This document shows, in pieces, positions 1-6,684 of a stretch of DNA of 10,074 bases (its first letter is position 1; every line of letters begins with the position of its first letter). Position numbers and translations under genes: made by a program. Location of the stretch: positions 1 to 10,074 of the forward strand of contig PXSD01000004.1 in assembly GCA_003023165.1 (NCBI GenBank), in the 5' to 3' direction. This DNA comes from Halobacteriales archaeon QS_9_67_15 (GTDB lineage: Archaea > Halobacteriota > Halobacteria > Halobacteriales > Haloarculaceae). The notes beneath the pieces are model-generated. The model worked only from the letters and a program-made list of their open reading frames with translations, was not told the DNA's origin and made no database searches.

Positions 1-1
1 C

Positions 2-22
2 CGGCTCGTCCGGACGCTGTAA
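2..22 (+). CDS. Possible 3' end of an upstream gene (partial)
   Basis: The first bases read as six codons (R-L-V-R-T-L) followed by TAA at 20-22. All six sense codons end in G or C, as in the real genes of this window, so this may be the C-terminus of a gene entering from the left. The stretch is far too short to identify a product. The following bases to about 110 hold no gene I can support; they contain a short G-run/C-run inverted repeat around 34-52 and a small T-rich patch near 88-92. Confidence 0.25.
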   Translation, partial: RLVRTL

Positions 23-111
23 TCCGGTCGCTTCGGGGGGACGGGTACCCCGCCCTCGGACCGCGGGACCTTCGATATCCCGTAGCCTTATTTCGGCCCC
101 CTGACAGGACG

Positions 112-121
112 GTGTTCAGAT
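112..121 (+). repeat. Left terminal inverted repeat of the IS6-like element
   Basis: The 10 bases gtgttcagat are perfectly inverted at 788-797. The pair brackets the transposase pseudogene, so it is read as the left end of the element. Outside these 10 bases the two ends match only poorly. Confidence 0.6.
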
Positions 122-184
122 ACGGATTAAACAGTGAGGCGTGGCGGGACTTCAGTGTTCCATGCCGAGAACCGCCGGCCTCAA

Positions 185-793
185 ATGTTTAGACGAGACC
201 GATTAGAGTTTATGGAGCGCGAAGCGACACCGCGATTGTTGATGAAGCTCAGTGTGCAGTTGCATCTCGCCGGTCTCTCGCTTTTGAATACTGTCTCGTT
301 TCTTTAGGTATTCGGTGTCTGTCGTGCTCGAGCAATCGTTCACAACTGGGTTCACAAGGTCACTCTACGGCCAGAATCTGGCCGGTCTTCGGATCACATT
401 GCGGTCGACGAGACCGTGATCCGGATCGACGACGAGCAGTACTGGTTGTACGCCGCCGTTGATCCAGATTCAGACGGAGTGCCGCACATAAAGTTTGAGA
501 CGACCAGAACAAACGCTTTAGCTGAGATCTTCGTCGGTGAACTCCGTGAGGAACACGTCATTGACGACGCCGTGTTTCTCCTCAATGACGCCACGCCGCT
601 GAAAGAAGCTTGTCGACGATACGGCCTCGATTTCAGATACGAACGGCATAGAAATCGTAACAGCGTCGAACGTGTCGTTCGAGAGGTAGAACGGTGTACT
701 GATTCGTTCTCTAACCGTTTCAGTTACGCCGACCCAGCAACCGCCGACGACTGGCTCAGATCGTTCGCCTTCGCATGGAATCAGCTGATCTGA
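185..793 (+). pseudogene. IS6-family transposase, inactivated by an in-frame stop
   Basis: From ATG 185 one frame runs to TGA 791-793, about 202 codons, interrupted only by TAG at 305-307 (codon 41). The segment before the stop contains MKLSVQLHLAGLSLLNTV and the segment after it contains VHNWVHK, then DETVIRIDDEQYWLYAAVD and the C-terminal TADDWLRSFAFAWNQLI. These are recognisable blocks of haloarchaeal IS6 transposases: an N-terminal helix-turn-helix region, then the DDE catalytic core. The first catalytic Asp (codon 407-409) and the Glu in the RNSVER block (668-670) remain. The block normally read as L-V-D-G-A is L-L-N-D-A, so the second catalytic Asp is replaced by Asn at 584-586. A truncated protein could in principle start at GTG 416, but it would lack the DNA-binding part and an intact triad. 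I infer a dead transposase. The true N-terminus could lie a few codons upstream of 185. Confidence 0.85.
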
Positions 794-797
794 ACAC
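788..797 (-). repeat. Right terminal inverted repeat of the IS6-like element
   Basis: The bases atctgaacac are the exact reverse complement of 112-121. They overlap the last codon and the stop codon (791-793) of the transposase pseudogene. Confidence 0.6.
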
Positions 798-850
798 TAC
801 CGACGCCGGGAGGTAAACGTTGAAGATGGTCCGAACAGACCTCACGTACG

Positions 851-1306
851 ATGGGCGAATCGTACTTCAGGGGGCACGTAACCCAGCGGGGGATCGTCAT
901 CGGGCCGCGCGGCGACGTATTACTCGTGACGAGCGGACTGCGGCCGTGGACGTTCCCGGGTGGTCGGATCGAGGCCGACGCTGAGCCGGAGGCGGCGCTG
1001 CGCCGGACGCTCCACGAGCGGATCGGGCTCCACACCACTGTCGAGGAGCCAGTCGAGACGGTGACCGACATCTGGGGGAAGGGCGACGAACCGGTGTACG
1101 CCGTCCTCTACCGCGTCCGGGCCCGCAGCCGCAACGTAGAGTTGGGGGAGAAACACGACGACTACTGCTGGTACACGCCCGACGGCGCCATCGAGGAGAT
1201 GCATTTCCGGCCGCTCGAGGAGGCCGTCGAGCGCGCGGTGGCCAACCACGAGGCCGACCAGTGGACCGCCGAGGCCGACGGCGCCGAGGCCGACGACGGG
1301 GAGTGA
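851..1306 (+). CDS. Nudix-domain protein with a degenerate Nudix box
   Basis: This 151-residue protein resembles the Nudix hydrolase fold (MutT-like; such enzymes cleave nucleoside diphosphates linked to another moiety). Residues 10-36 form the usual strand-rich start ending in WTFPGG. The Nudix box follows at G38-L60 with the right spacing, ending in RIGL. However, A44, T53 and R57 occupy positions that are Glu in the G-x5-E-x7-R-E-U-x-E-E-x-G-U consensus; only R52 and E56 remain. Activity on a typical substrate is therefore doubtful. The C-terminus (about 136-151) is an acidic tail common in haloarchaeal proteins. ATG 851 is chosen because upstream ATG 826 is out of frame and codes for nothing sensible. 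No good ribosome-binding site precedes it, so a leaderless start is possible. It lies 74 bases before mutL on the same strand; co-transcription is possible but not shown. Confidence 0.8.
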   Translation: MGESYFRGHVTQRGIVIGPRGDVLLVTSGLRPWTFPGGRIEADAEPEAALRRTLHERIGLHTTVEEPVETVTDIWGKGDEPVYAVLYRVRARSRNVELGEKHDDYCWYTPDGAIEEMHFRPLEEAVERAVANHEADQWTAEADGAEADDGE

Positions 1307-1350
1307 CCGCGGCGTCACCGACCGTCCCTGGGCGGCCCGCTCCGGGAGTG

Positions 1351-1356
1351 TTTTGA
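1351..1356 (+). promoter_or_regulatory. Weak TATA-like box before mutL
   Basis: The bases ttttga lie 25-30 bases before ATG 1381, inside an otherwise GC-rich spacer. This is the spacing expected for an archaeal TATA box driving a leaderless transcript. The match to consensus is poor, and the T-run could instead help terminate the Nudix gene transcript. Confidence 0.3.
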
Positions 1357-1380
1357 GGGTGCCGCCCCCACGGAGTCGTG

Positions 1381-3597
1381 ATGGTCGACATACGCCGGCT
1401 CGACGACGCGACCGTCGAGCGCATCGCGGCGGGCGAGGTGGTCGAGCGGCCCGCGTCGGTCGTAAAGGAACTCGTCGAGAACAGCCTCGACGCCGACGCC
1501 GACCGCGTCGAGGTGGCCGTCAAACGCGGCGGCAAGGACGGTATCCGCGTCGCCGACGACGGCGTCGGCATGACCGAGCAGGCGGTCCGCCGCGCCGTCG
1601 AGGAGCACACGACCTCGAAGATCAGCGACATCGACGACCTCGAATCGGGCGTCGGGACGCTGGGGTTCCGGGGCGAGGCCCTCCACGCTATCGGCGCCGT
1701 CTCTCGGGTCACGCTCACAACCCGTCCCCGCGCCGACCGCGCGGACATCGACGGTGGCCGCGGAACGAGGCTTCGCGTCGAGGGCGGTGAGGTCACGAGC
1801 GTCGAACCCGCGGGCTGCCCGGAGGGGACGACCGTCGAGGTCGAGGACCTCTTCTACAACGTCCCCGCTCGACGGAAGTACCTCAAACAGGACGGGACGG
1901 AGTTCGCCCACGTCAATACGGTCGTCACGAGTTACGCGCTGGCGAACCCGGAGACCGCGGTCTCGCTCTCCCATGACGGCCGCGAGACGTTCGCGACGAC
2001 CGGACAGGGCGACCGCCGCGCGGCGGTCATGTCCGTCTACGGCCGCGAGGTCGCCCAGTCGATGGTCGGCGTCGACGCGGCGGAGGAGGACCCCCCGGAC
2101 GGCCCGCTCGACGGCGTCTCCGGGCTGGTGAGTCACCCGGAGACTACCCGAAGCACTCGCGAGTACCTCTCGACGTACGTCAACGGCCGCTACGTCACCG
2201 CGGGGGCCGTCCGGGACGCCGTCGTCGAGGCCTACGGGCGCCAGCTCGCGCCGGACCGGTACCCCTTCGCCATCCTCTTCCTCGACGTGCCCGCTGGCGA
2301 CGTGGACGTGAACGTCCACCCCCGGAAGCTCGAGGTCCGGTTCGCCGACGAAGAGGGCGTCCGCGAGCAGATCCGGTCGGCGGTCGAATCGGCGCTGCTC
2401 GAGGAAGGGTTCCTCCGGAGCGGCGCTCCCCGTGGGAAATCCGCCCCGGAACAGACCGAGATCAACCCCGAGCGAAGCGAACCAACCGGGGCAGACTCCG
2501 ACCGGGACGCCGACGAGGCGGCGTTCAGCGGCGGCGACTTCGACGAACGACCGGACGAGGGGGAGTCGGACGGACCGGCGGACCGACCGTCCGACGGGTC
2601 GGTTGCCGACGACAGGAGCGACCGCGGTAGCTCGACTACTTCCGACGGTTCGGCCGATTCGCCGACGGTGACCGGCCCGACGTTCTCGTCGGACCCGTCC
2701 ACCCCGTCGCCCCGGTCGTCACCGTCGAGTGTTCCCTCGAAGGAAACTGGTGCGGAGAGCGAGGAAGCGGAGGAACACGGCGGAACCGGGACTGAAATCG
2801 AAGCCGACGAGTGGAGCGAGGCTGCGACTGCGGAGGAGGGGAGCCCGTCAGAGACAGTCGACGGCGAGAGCCCCGCGGCAGCGGGCGGGGCGGACGCCCA
2901 CGACCGCGCTCGGAGGGTTTCGGCTGGCCACGAGCAGGACAGGCTCGGTGACGGCGAGCCCAGTGACGAGCCGACGGCGTTCGACGCCCTGCCGTCGATG
3001 CGCGTGCTCGGCCAGCTCCACGAGACGTACGTCCTCGCGGAGACCGACGACGGGCTCGTGCTGGTCGACCAGCACGCCGCCGACGAGCGGATCAACTACG
3101 AGCGACTCCGGGCGGAGTTCACCGGCGAGACGACGACGCAGGCGCTCGCGCAGCCGGTCGAACTCTCGCTGACAGCGCGCGAAGCGGAGCTGTTCGAGAC
3201 CTACGGCGAGGCGCTCGCGACGCTCGGGTTCCGGGCGGAGCGCGTCGACGACCGGGCGGTCGAAGTCCGGACGGTGCCGTCGCTGGTCGCCGACGCGGCC
3301 GACCCGGACCTCCTGCGGGACGTGCTGGCGGCCTTTGTCGAGGGCGAGGGCAGCGCCGCCGAGACGGTTGAGGCAGCCGCCGACGAACTGCTCGCGGACC
3401 TCGCCTGTTACCCCTCGATCACGGGGAACACCTCACTGACGGAGGGCTCGGTCCGGGACCTGCTCGCTCGGCTCGACGACTGCGAGAACCCGTGGGCCTG
3501 CCCGCACGGCCGGCCAGTCGTCGTCGAGTACGACGCCGACGAGATCGAGGCCCGGTTCGAGCGCGACTATCCCGGTCACGGCGGTCGACGGGACTGA
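1381..3597 (+). CDS. mutL: DNA mismatch repair protein MutL (endonuclease type)
   Basis: A 738-residue MutL, the coordinator that links mismatch recognition by MutS to strand incision. The N-terminal GHKL ATPase has catalytic E30 and N34 in KELVENSLDA, DDGVGM at 59-64, HTTSKI at 76-81 and LGFRGEAL at 94-101. DVNVHP begins at 309, ending the conserved N-terminal half near residue 340. Residues about 345-530 form a Ser/Asp/Glu-rich, probably disordered linker. The C-terminal dimerisation domain carries the metal-binding endonuclease motif DQHAADERINYE (563-574), matching D-Q-H-A-x2-E-x4-E, plus C676 and CPHGRP at 707-712. It is therefore of the nicking class, not the E. coli type. GTG 1378 directly precedes ATG 1381; ATG is preferred and gives the usual short leader before the conserved core. 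No mutS lies in the window. The stop codon overlaps the left end of a long palindrome. Confidence 0.97.
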   Translation: MVDIRRLDDATVERIAAGEVVERPASVVKELVENSLDADADRVEVAVKRGGKDGIRVADDGVGMTEQAVRRAVEEHTTSKISDIDDLESGVGTLGFRGEALHAIGAVSRVTLTTRPRADRADIDGGRGTRLRVEGGEVTSVEPAGCPEGTTVEVEDLFYNVPARRKYLKQDGTEFAHVNTVVTSYALANPETAVSLSHDGRETFATTGQGDRRAAVMSVYGREVAQSMVGVDAAEEDPPDGPLDGVSGLVSHPETTRSTREYLSTYVNGRYVTAGAVRDAVVEAYGRQLAPDRYPFAILFLDVPAGDVDVNVHPRKLEVRFADEEGVREQIRSAVESALLEEGFLRSGAPRGKSAPEQTEINPERSEPTGADSDRDADEAAFSGGDFDERPDEGESDGPADRPSDGSVADDRSDRGSSTTSDGSADSPTVTGPTFSSDPSTPSPRSSPSSVPSKETGAESEEAEEHGGTGTEIEADEWSEAATAEEGSPSETVDGESPAAAGGADAHDRARRVSAGHEQDRLGDGEPSDEPTAFDALPSMRVLGQLHETYVLAETDDGLVLVDQHAADERINYERLRAEFTGETTTQALAQPVELSLTAREAELFETYGEALATLGFRAERVDDRAVEVRTVPSLVADAADPDLLRDVLAAFVEGEGSAAETVEAAADELLADLACYPSITGNTSLTEGSVRDLLARLDDCENPWACPHGRPVVVEYDADEIEARFERDYPGHGGRRD

Positions 3598-3678
3598 TAC
3601 GGATTATTGTAGATTATTTCCGGATTGCCCCGACCCCGGGGTCGGCGCGTACCGGTAAATCGCTACAATAATTCGTAT
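3597..3678. repeat. 82-bp concentric palindromic element
   Basis: The outer arms atacggattattgtag (3597-3612) and ctacaataattcgtat (3663-3678) are complementary at 15 of 16 positions. Pairing continues inward more weakly (3613-3623 with 3652-3662, 6 of 11). The centre is the perfect 16-base palindrome ccgaccccggggtcgg (3630-3645). All three layers share one axis between 3637 and 3638, giving 31 of 41 possible pairs, so the structure is a single element rather than chance neighbours. The A/T-rich arms around a GC-rich core stand out from the surroundings. It begins on the last base of the mutL stop codon, so its transcript would fold as a 3' hairpin and could stop or stabilise mutL mRNA. It may also be a dispersed MITE-like repeat; a genome search would tell. 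Confidence 0.85.
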
Positions 3679-3682
3679 AAAA
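3676..3682 (+). promoter_or_regulatory. TATA-like box at the right edge of the palindrome
   Basis: The bases tataaaa form a near-ideal archaeal TATA box and overlap the last three bases of the 82-bp palindrome. Transcription would start about 25 bases downstream, leaving a leader of roughly 75 bases before the sugar kinase start at 3782. A weaker AT-containing patch (aactaaac, 3751-3758) lies about 25-30 bases before that start and could instead drive a leaderless transcript. Confidence 0.4.
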
Positions 3683-3781
3683 CGACACCGCCGAGACCGG
3701 AGCGGCGCAGGCGTCGCCGACTGCAGGCGGGGATTCGCTCCCTGCCGCATGAACTAAACCGGAAGCTAGCAATGATGGAGT

Positions 3782-4723
3782 ATGGTAGAATTGGTCACTT
3801 TCGGCGAGACATCGCTTCGCGTGTCGCCGGTCGGAGACGAACGACTCGAGACGGCTCAGGACGTGCAGATGCGGGTGTCTGGCACCGAGAGCAACGTCGC
3901 GGTCGCCGCGAGCGCGATGGATGCCGACGCGACGTGGCTCTCGAAACTCCCGGACACGCCGCTGGGCCGACGGGTCGAGCGAGCGCTCCACGAACACGGC
4001 GTCGACACCGAGATCGCGTGGGCCGACGACGGGCGACAGGGCCTCCAGTTCGCCGAATACGGCCCGGAACCGCGGGAGCGTCGGCTGCTGCAGGACCGCT
4101 ACCACGCCGCCGTGGCCTCGGTGACGCCCGGCGAACTCCCGATGGACCGCGTCCAGCGGGCCGACGCCACGTTCGTCGCTGGCAGCACGCTCTCGCTCTC
4201 GGGCGACATCGTCGAGACCGCGGAGGCGGTCCTTCGAGCGGCCGGAAGCGGCCTCGTCGCGATGGACCTGGACTTTCAGCCCGGGCTCTGGTCGGTCGAG
4301 GCGGCCCGCGAGACGCTCAACGGGGTCTTCGACGCGGTCGATGTCCTGATCGCGAACGAGGAACAGGCCCGAAAGGTGTTCGACCGGACGGGCAAACCCA
4401 GAGAACTCGCCCACGCGATCGCGTCGACCGGGGAGTTCGACACGGTCGTGATCACGCGGAGCGAGCGGGGCGCACTGGCCTGCAGTGACAGCGTCATCCA
4501 CGAGCAGTCAGGTGAAGCGGTCGAGGCGGTCGACCCGGCGGGTCAGCACGAAGCGTTCACCGGTGCCTTCCTCGAACGGTTCCTCTCGGGCGCGGACGCG
4601 GGCGAGGCGCTCACTTACGGCGTCGCCAGCGCGACGCTGGCGCGGACGCTCCCCGGTGCGATGACGACCGCGACGGGTGCGGAAGTCGAGTCGCTGGCCG
4701 AGCGACTGGAGAGCGGTCGCTGA
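3782..4723 (+). CDS. PfkB-family sugar kinase, KDG kinase-like, altered active site
   Basis: A 313-residue PfkB (ribokinase-like) carbohydrate kinase, a normal length for the family. The start LVTFGE, the ESNVAVAAS block (36-44), LSKLPDTPLGRRV and the ANEEQ and VVITRSERGALA segments are most like haloarchaeal 2-keto-3-deoxygluconate kinases, which phosphorylate KDG in the semi-phosphorylative Entner-Doudoroff route. R106 fits a substrate-binding Arg. Two diagnostic motifs are changed. The usual D-x-N-Y-R-P is DLDFQP, putting Gln166 where an Arg normally contacts substrate. The anion-hole and catalytic-base motif G-A-G-D is G-Q-H-E (254-257), with Glu for Asp. Whether close relatives share this cannot be judged here. 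It may be an active kinase with shifted specificity or a weak paralogue, so I give no gene symbol. ATG 3782 is used because the nearby ATGs at 3772 and 3775 are out of frame. A small hairpin (4724-4737) follows the stop codon. Confidence 0.85.
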   Translation: MVELVTFGETSLRVSPVGDERLETAQDVQMRVSGTESNVAVAASAMDADATWLSKLPDTPLGRRVERALHEHGVDTEIAWADDGRQGLQFAEYGPEPRERRLLQDRYHAAVASVTPGELPMDRVQRADATFVAGSTLSLSGDIVETAEAVLRAAGSGLVAMDLDFQPGLWSVEAARETLNGVFDAVDVLIANEEQARKVFDRTGKPRELAHAIASTGEFDTVVITRSERGALACSDSVIHEQSGEAVEAVDPAGQHEAFTGAFLERFLSGADAGEALTYGVASATLARTLPGAMTTATGAEVESLAERLESGR

Positions 4724-4850
4724 CGGTCGGTTGACCGCCGAGAAACGTTAGCGCGGCTGTCGACGGTGTGGCGACGGCCGAGCGACGCTCCCGCTCCGCT
4801 CGCCGGTCGTGACAGGCTAGTGACGAGCCATAGACCGTCGGAGCCGACAA

Positions 4851-4857
4851 AGATATA
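4851..4857 (+). promoter_or_regulatory. TATA-like box of the surface protein gene
   Basis: The bases agatata, preceded by a purine-rich acaa stretch, lie 25-31 bases before ATG 4882 in an otherwise GC-rich spacer. This placement predicts transcription starting at or next to the start codon, i.e. a leaderless mRNA of its own. Confidence 0.55.
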
Positions 4858-4881
4858 GGCTCCCCCGGACACAGTTCGGGT

Positions 4882-6105
4882 ATGCCACAGATGCACGCGT
4901 GGGTGGCTGCGATCCTGTTTTCGTCGTTCGTCGTCAGCGCGTCGTTCGTCGGGGGCGTCGGCGCGACGACGGCGGACACCGTCACGTTGACCGTCAAAGT
5001 CGTGGACCAGAGCGGGAACGGCCTCGGCGACGCGGAACTGTCCGCGACGTGGGACGGCGGCGAACCGGTCAACCGGACCACCGCCGGCAACGGCAAGGCG
5101 TTCCTCGACGTCGAGGAGGGGGCCGACGTGACGATCCGGGTCGACCACCCGCACTACGTCCGGAACCAGCCGTACGTGGTCGAGAACGCGAGCGAACAGG
5201 ACGTGACTATCGAGGTCGCTCGCGAGGGACAGGCGACGGTCACAGTCACGGACGGCAGTGAGGCCGTCGACAACGCTATCGTCCGCATGTTCCACGACGG
5301 CCAGCCGGTCGTCAACGCCCGGACGGCCGACGACGGGACGTTCACCACCGGCGACATCGAGTACGGGAACTACACGCTCATCACGTTCAAGGAAGGGCAT
5401 GCGCGGAATCGGACGACACTGACCGTCGACGGCGACGTGAGTCAACGGATGGACATCGACCAGGAGTCAGTGCTAGTCACCTTCACGGTGGAAGACGACC
5501 ACTTCGACCCGCCGGAGGCGGTGCGGAACGCGAACGTCACGGTCCAGGGCATCGCGGATGTGACCACGCAGGGGACCGGAAGCGTCACCGTTAGCGTCCC
5601 CGTGAACGACAACTACGAGGTCACCGTCACCAAGCCCGGCTACGAGTCCGTCACCGAGCAGTTGCGGGTCCGGGAGTCCGATACCGCGCTGAACGCGACC
5701 ATCCAGCGGACGCCTGCAATCGACGTGCGCACGGACAACAGCCGCGTCGTCGTCGGCGAACCGGTCCGCGTGACTGTCGTCGACGAGTACGACAACCCCG
5801 TCGCCGGCGCGTCGGTCACCGTGAACGGTTCGGACGCCGGCGAGACGGACGAAGAAGGCGTTCTCAGCGTCCCCATCGAGCGCTCCGGCAACGTGACCGT
5901 CTCGGCGGAGGCCGACGGGCGCGAGGGCAACGTGACCGTCGAGGGCGTCCAGCCCGGCGGCGAGGACACCCCGACGCAGACGGCGACGGCCACGCCGACC
6001 GACAGCCCGACCGAGACGAGCACCGGCGTCGGCCCCGGCTTCGGCGTCGCCGTCGCGCTGGTCGCGCTCCTCCTCGGCGCGGTCGCGGCCCGCCCTCGAG
6101 ACTGA
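4882..6105 (+). CDS. Secreted PGF-CTERM surface protein with repeated beta-sandwich domains
   Basis: A 407-residue exported protein. Residues 1 to about 28 form a Sec-type signal peptide with a hydrophobic core and small residues near V-G-A. Four beta-rich units follow at roughly 30-113, 114-193, 195-274 and 280-357. Their V-x-D-x-x-G-x-x-(L/V)-x-(D/G)-A pattern and Y/G-N-Y-x-(L/V) endings resemble carboxypeptidase-regulatory-like and Ig-like folds. A Thr/Pro-rich spacer (about 361-381) leads to PGF at 385-387, a hydrophobic helix and a short tail ending R-P-R-D. This is the PGF-CTERM signal, cut by archaeosortase A and replaced by a lipid anchor in haloarchaea. Nine N-x-S/T sequons suggest N-glycosylation. 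No catalytic motif is visible, so a structural or adhesive cell-surface role is inferred; the ligand is unknown. The start follows a TATA-like box by about 27 bases; a second Met lies at residue 4. Confidence 0.9.
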   Translation: MPQMHAWVAAILFSSFVVSASFVGGVGATTADTVTLTVKVVDQSGNGLGDAELSATWDGGEPVNRTTAGNGKAFLDVEEGADVTIRVDHPHYVRNQPYVVENASEQDVTIEVAREGQATVTVTDGSEAVDNAIVRMFHDGQPVVNARTADDGTFTTGDIEYGNYTLITFKEGHARNRTTLTVDGDVSQRMDIDQESVLVTFTVEDDHFDPPEAVRNANVTVQGIADVTTQGTGSVTVSVPVNDNYEVTVTKPGYESVTEQLRVRESDTALNATIQRTPAIDVRTDNSRVVVGEPVRVTVVDEYDNPVAGASVTVNGSDAGETDEEGVLSVPIERSGNVTVSAEADGREGNVTVEGVQPGGEDTPTQTATATPTDSPTETSTGVGPGFGVAVALVALLLGAVAARPRD

Positions 6106-6178
6106 ACCGCCGATAGCAGATTTCCGCGGTCAAACGGAGCCACTGACCGGCCGGACGACGAACCCCGGTGAGACGCCT

Positions 6179-6219
6179 CGCTCGCGAGTCCGCGAGCGCC
6201 GAGACGGTCCGGCGGACCG
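6179..6219 (+). terminator. Tandem hairpins after the surface protein gene
   Basis: Two perfect stems lie side by side: 8 bp (6179-6186 with 6191-6198, loop agtc) and 6 bp (6205-6210 with 6214-6219, loop ggc), followed by a short T-run at 6222-6224. They sit about 75-115 bases after the surface protein stop codon and before the next gene. They may end or stabilise that transcript. GC-rich DNA forms such stems easily, so this is tentative. Confidence 0.3.
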
Positions 6220-6272
6220 ACTTTGTGAGGGCTGGCAACAGGTCTATGTTCGCCACCGCAGTACGTTCGAGT

Positions 6273-6680
6273 ATGGCGACCGACAGTGACACACCCGGTG
6301 AAGACCTGACAGACGCCGAGGTAGAAGCGCTCCACGAGGTCGAACTCGGAGTCGAGTGGCTCCGGCGAGCGCACGGCAAGCTCGTCGAGTTCCACCACAA
6401 CACCGGCCACGCGATGGAACACCTGGCCGAGGCCGAATCGTTGCTCCGCGAGACCGGACACGACGACCTGGCCGACGAGATCCGCGACCAGCACCTCCCG
6501 CGCGGCGTCGTCGACGAGGACCGCTGGTCCTACGACGTGCTAGAGTCGTTCCAGGGCGACTTCATGACGACAGTGTCGGATCTGCAAGAACAGACCCGTC
6601 GCGATCTCTCGGACGGCCGCCAGCACGTCGCCGAACGCCGACAGGAACGCGAGTGGAAACGTCAGGCCGAAGAGGAGTGA
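6273..6680 (+). CDS. Small acidic helical protein of unknown function, His-rich
   Basis: This 135-residue protein is not one I can assign to a named family. It is predicted almost wholly helical: an acidic N-terminus (1-18), a long amphipathic helix at about 19-60, a second at about 63-72, then a DRWSYDVLESFQGDF block (about 83-97) and a charged C-terminal helix ending in E-E-E. Histidines cluster at 21, 34, 41, 42, 46 and 50; H42, H46 and H50 fall on one helix face alongside Glu residues, which could bind metal, though this is only inference. There is no signal peptide or membrane segment, so it is probably cytoplasmic. The frame is open upstream to a GTG at 6168, but that extension is Arg-rich and unlike the protein and overlaps the hairpin region. 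ATG 6273 is preferred, with an AT-containing patch about 28 bases before it. It converges with the next gene, 34 bases away. Confidence 0.8.
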   Translation: MATDSDTPGEDLTDAEVEALHEVELGVEWLRRAHGKLVEFHHNTGHAMEHLAEAESLLRETGHDDLADEIRDQHLPRGVVDEDRWSYDVLESFQGDFMTTVSDLQEQTRRDLSDGRQHVAERRQEREWKRQAEEE

Positions 6681-6684
6681 CTAC

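Larger units (their letters stand above)
111..801 (+). mobile_element. Decayed IS6-family insertion sequence
   Basis: A transposase pseudogene (185-793) is bracketed by a short inverted repeat, gtgttcagat at 112-121 and its complement at 788-797. The right-hand copy begins 5 bases before the transposase stop codon, a compact layout typical of small haloarchaeal IS6 elements of about 0.7 kb. The outer boundary is placed at the GG/CC just beyond each repeat and is uncertain by several bases. No matching 8-bp target duplication is visible outside the ends, consistent with an old insertion. The stretch is visibly less GC-rich than its neighbours, with many A/T third positions. The family call rests on recognising the encoded protein; the ends are inferred. 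Confidence 0.75.

Noticed and set aside
119..129. Shared 11-mer gatacggatta at the IS left end and at 3596-3606 in the palindrome
   Set aside because: Matches of this length are expected by chance in 10 kb, and it does not extend further on either side.
416..793. A separate 125-residue gene starting at GTG 416
   Set aside because: It is the C-terminal part of the IS6 transposase, in the same frame as codons upstream of TAG 305-307, so it is treated as part of the pseudogene.
808..828. GGAGGT followed by ATG 826 as the start of the Nudix gene
   Set aside because: ATG 826 is out of frame with the Nudix protein, and its own frame encodes no recognisable product.
1315..2319. 334-codon minus-strand frame within mutL
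   Set aside because: Antisense shadow of the MutL ATPase domain, with no family features; mutL itself is certain.
3614..4501. Opposed long frames over the palindrome and sugar kinase (both strands)
   Set aside because: They overlap the PfkB gene in other frames and read into the palindrome; the products are Arg/Gly-rich and match nothing I know.
6168..6272. N-terminal extension of the small helical protein to GTG 6168
   Set aside because: The 35 extra residues are Arg-rich, unlike the acidic protein, and the stretch is occupied by two hairpins; ATG 6273 gives a better start.
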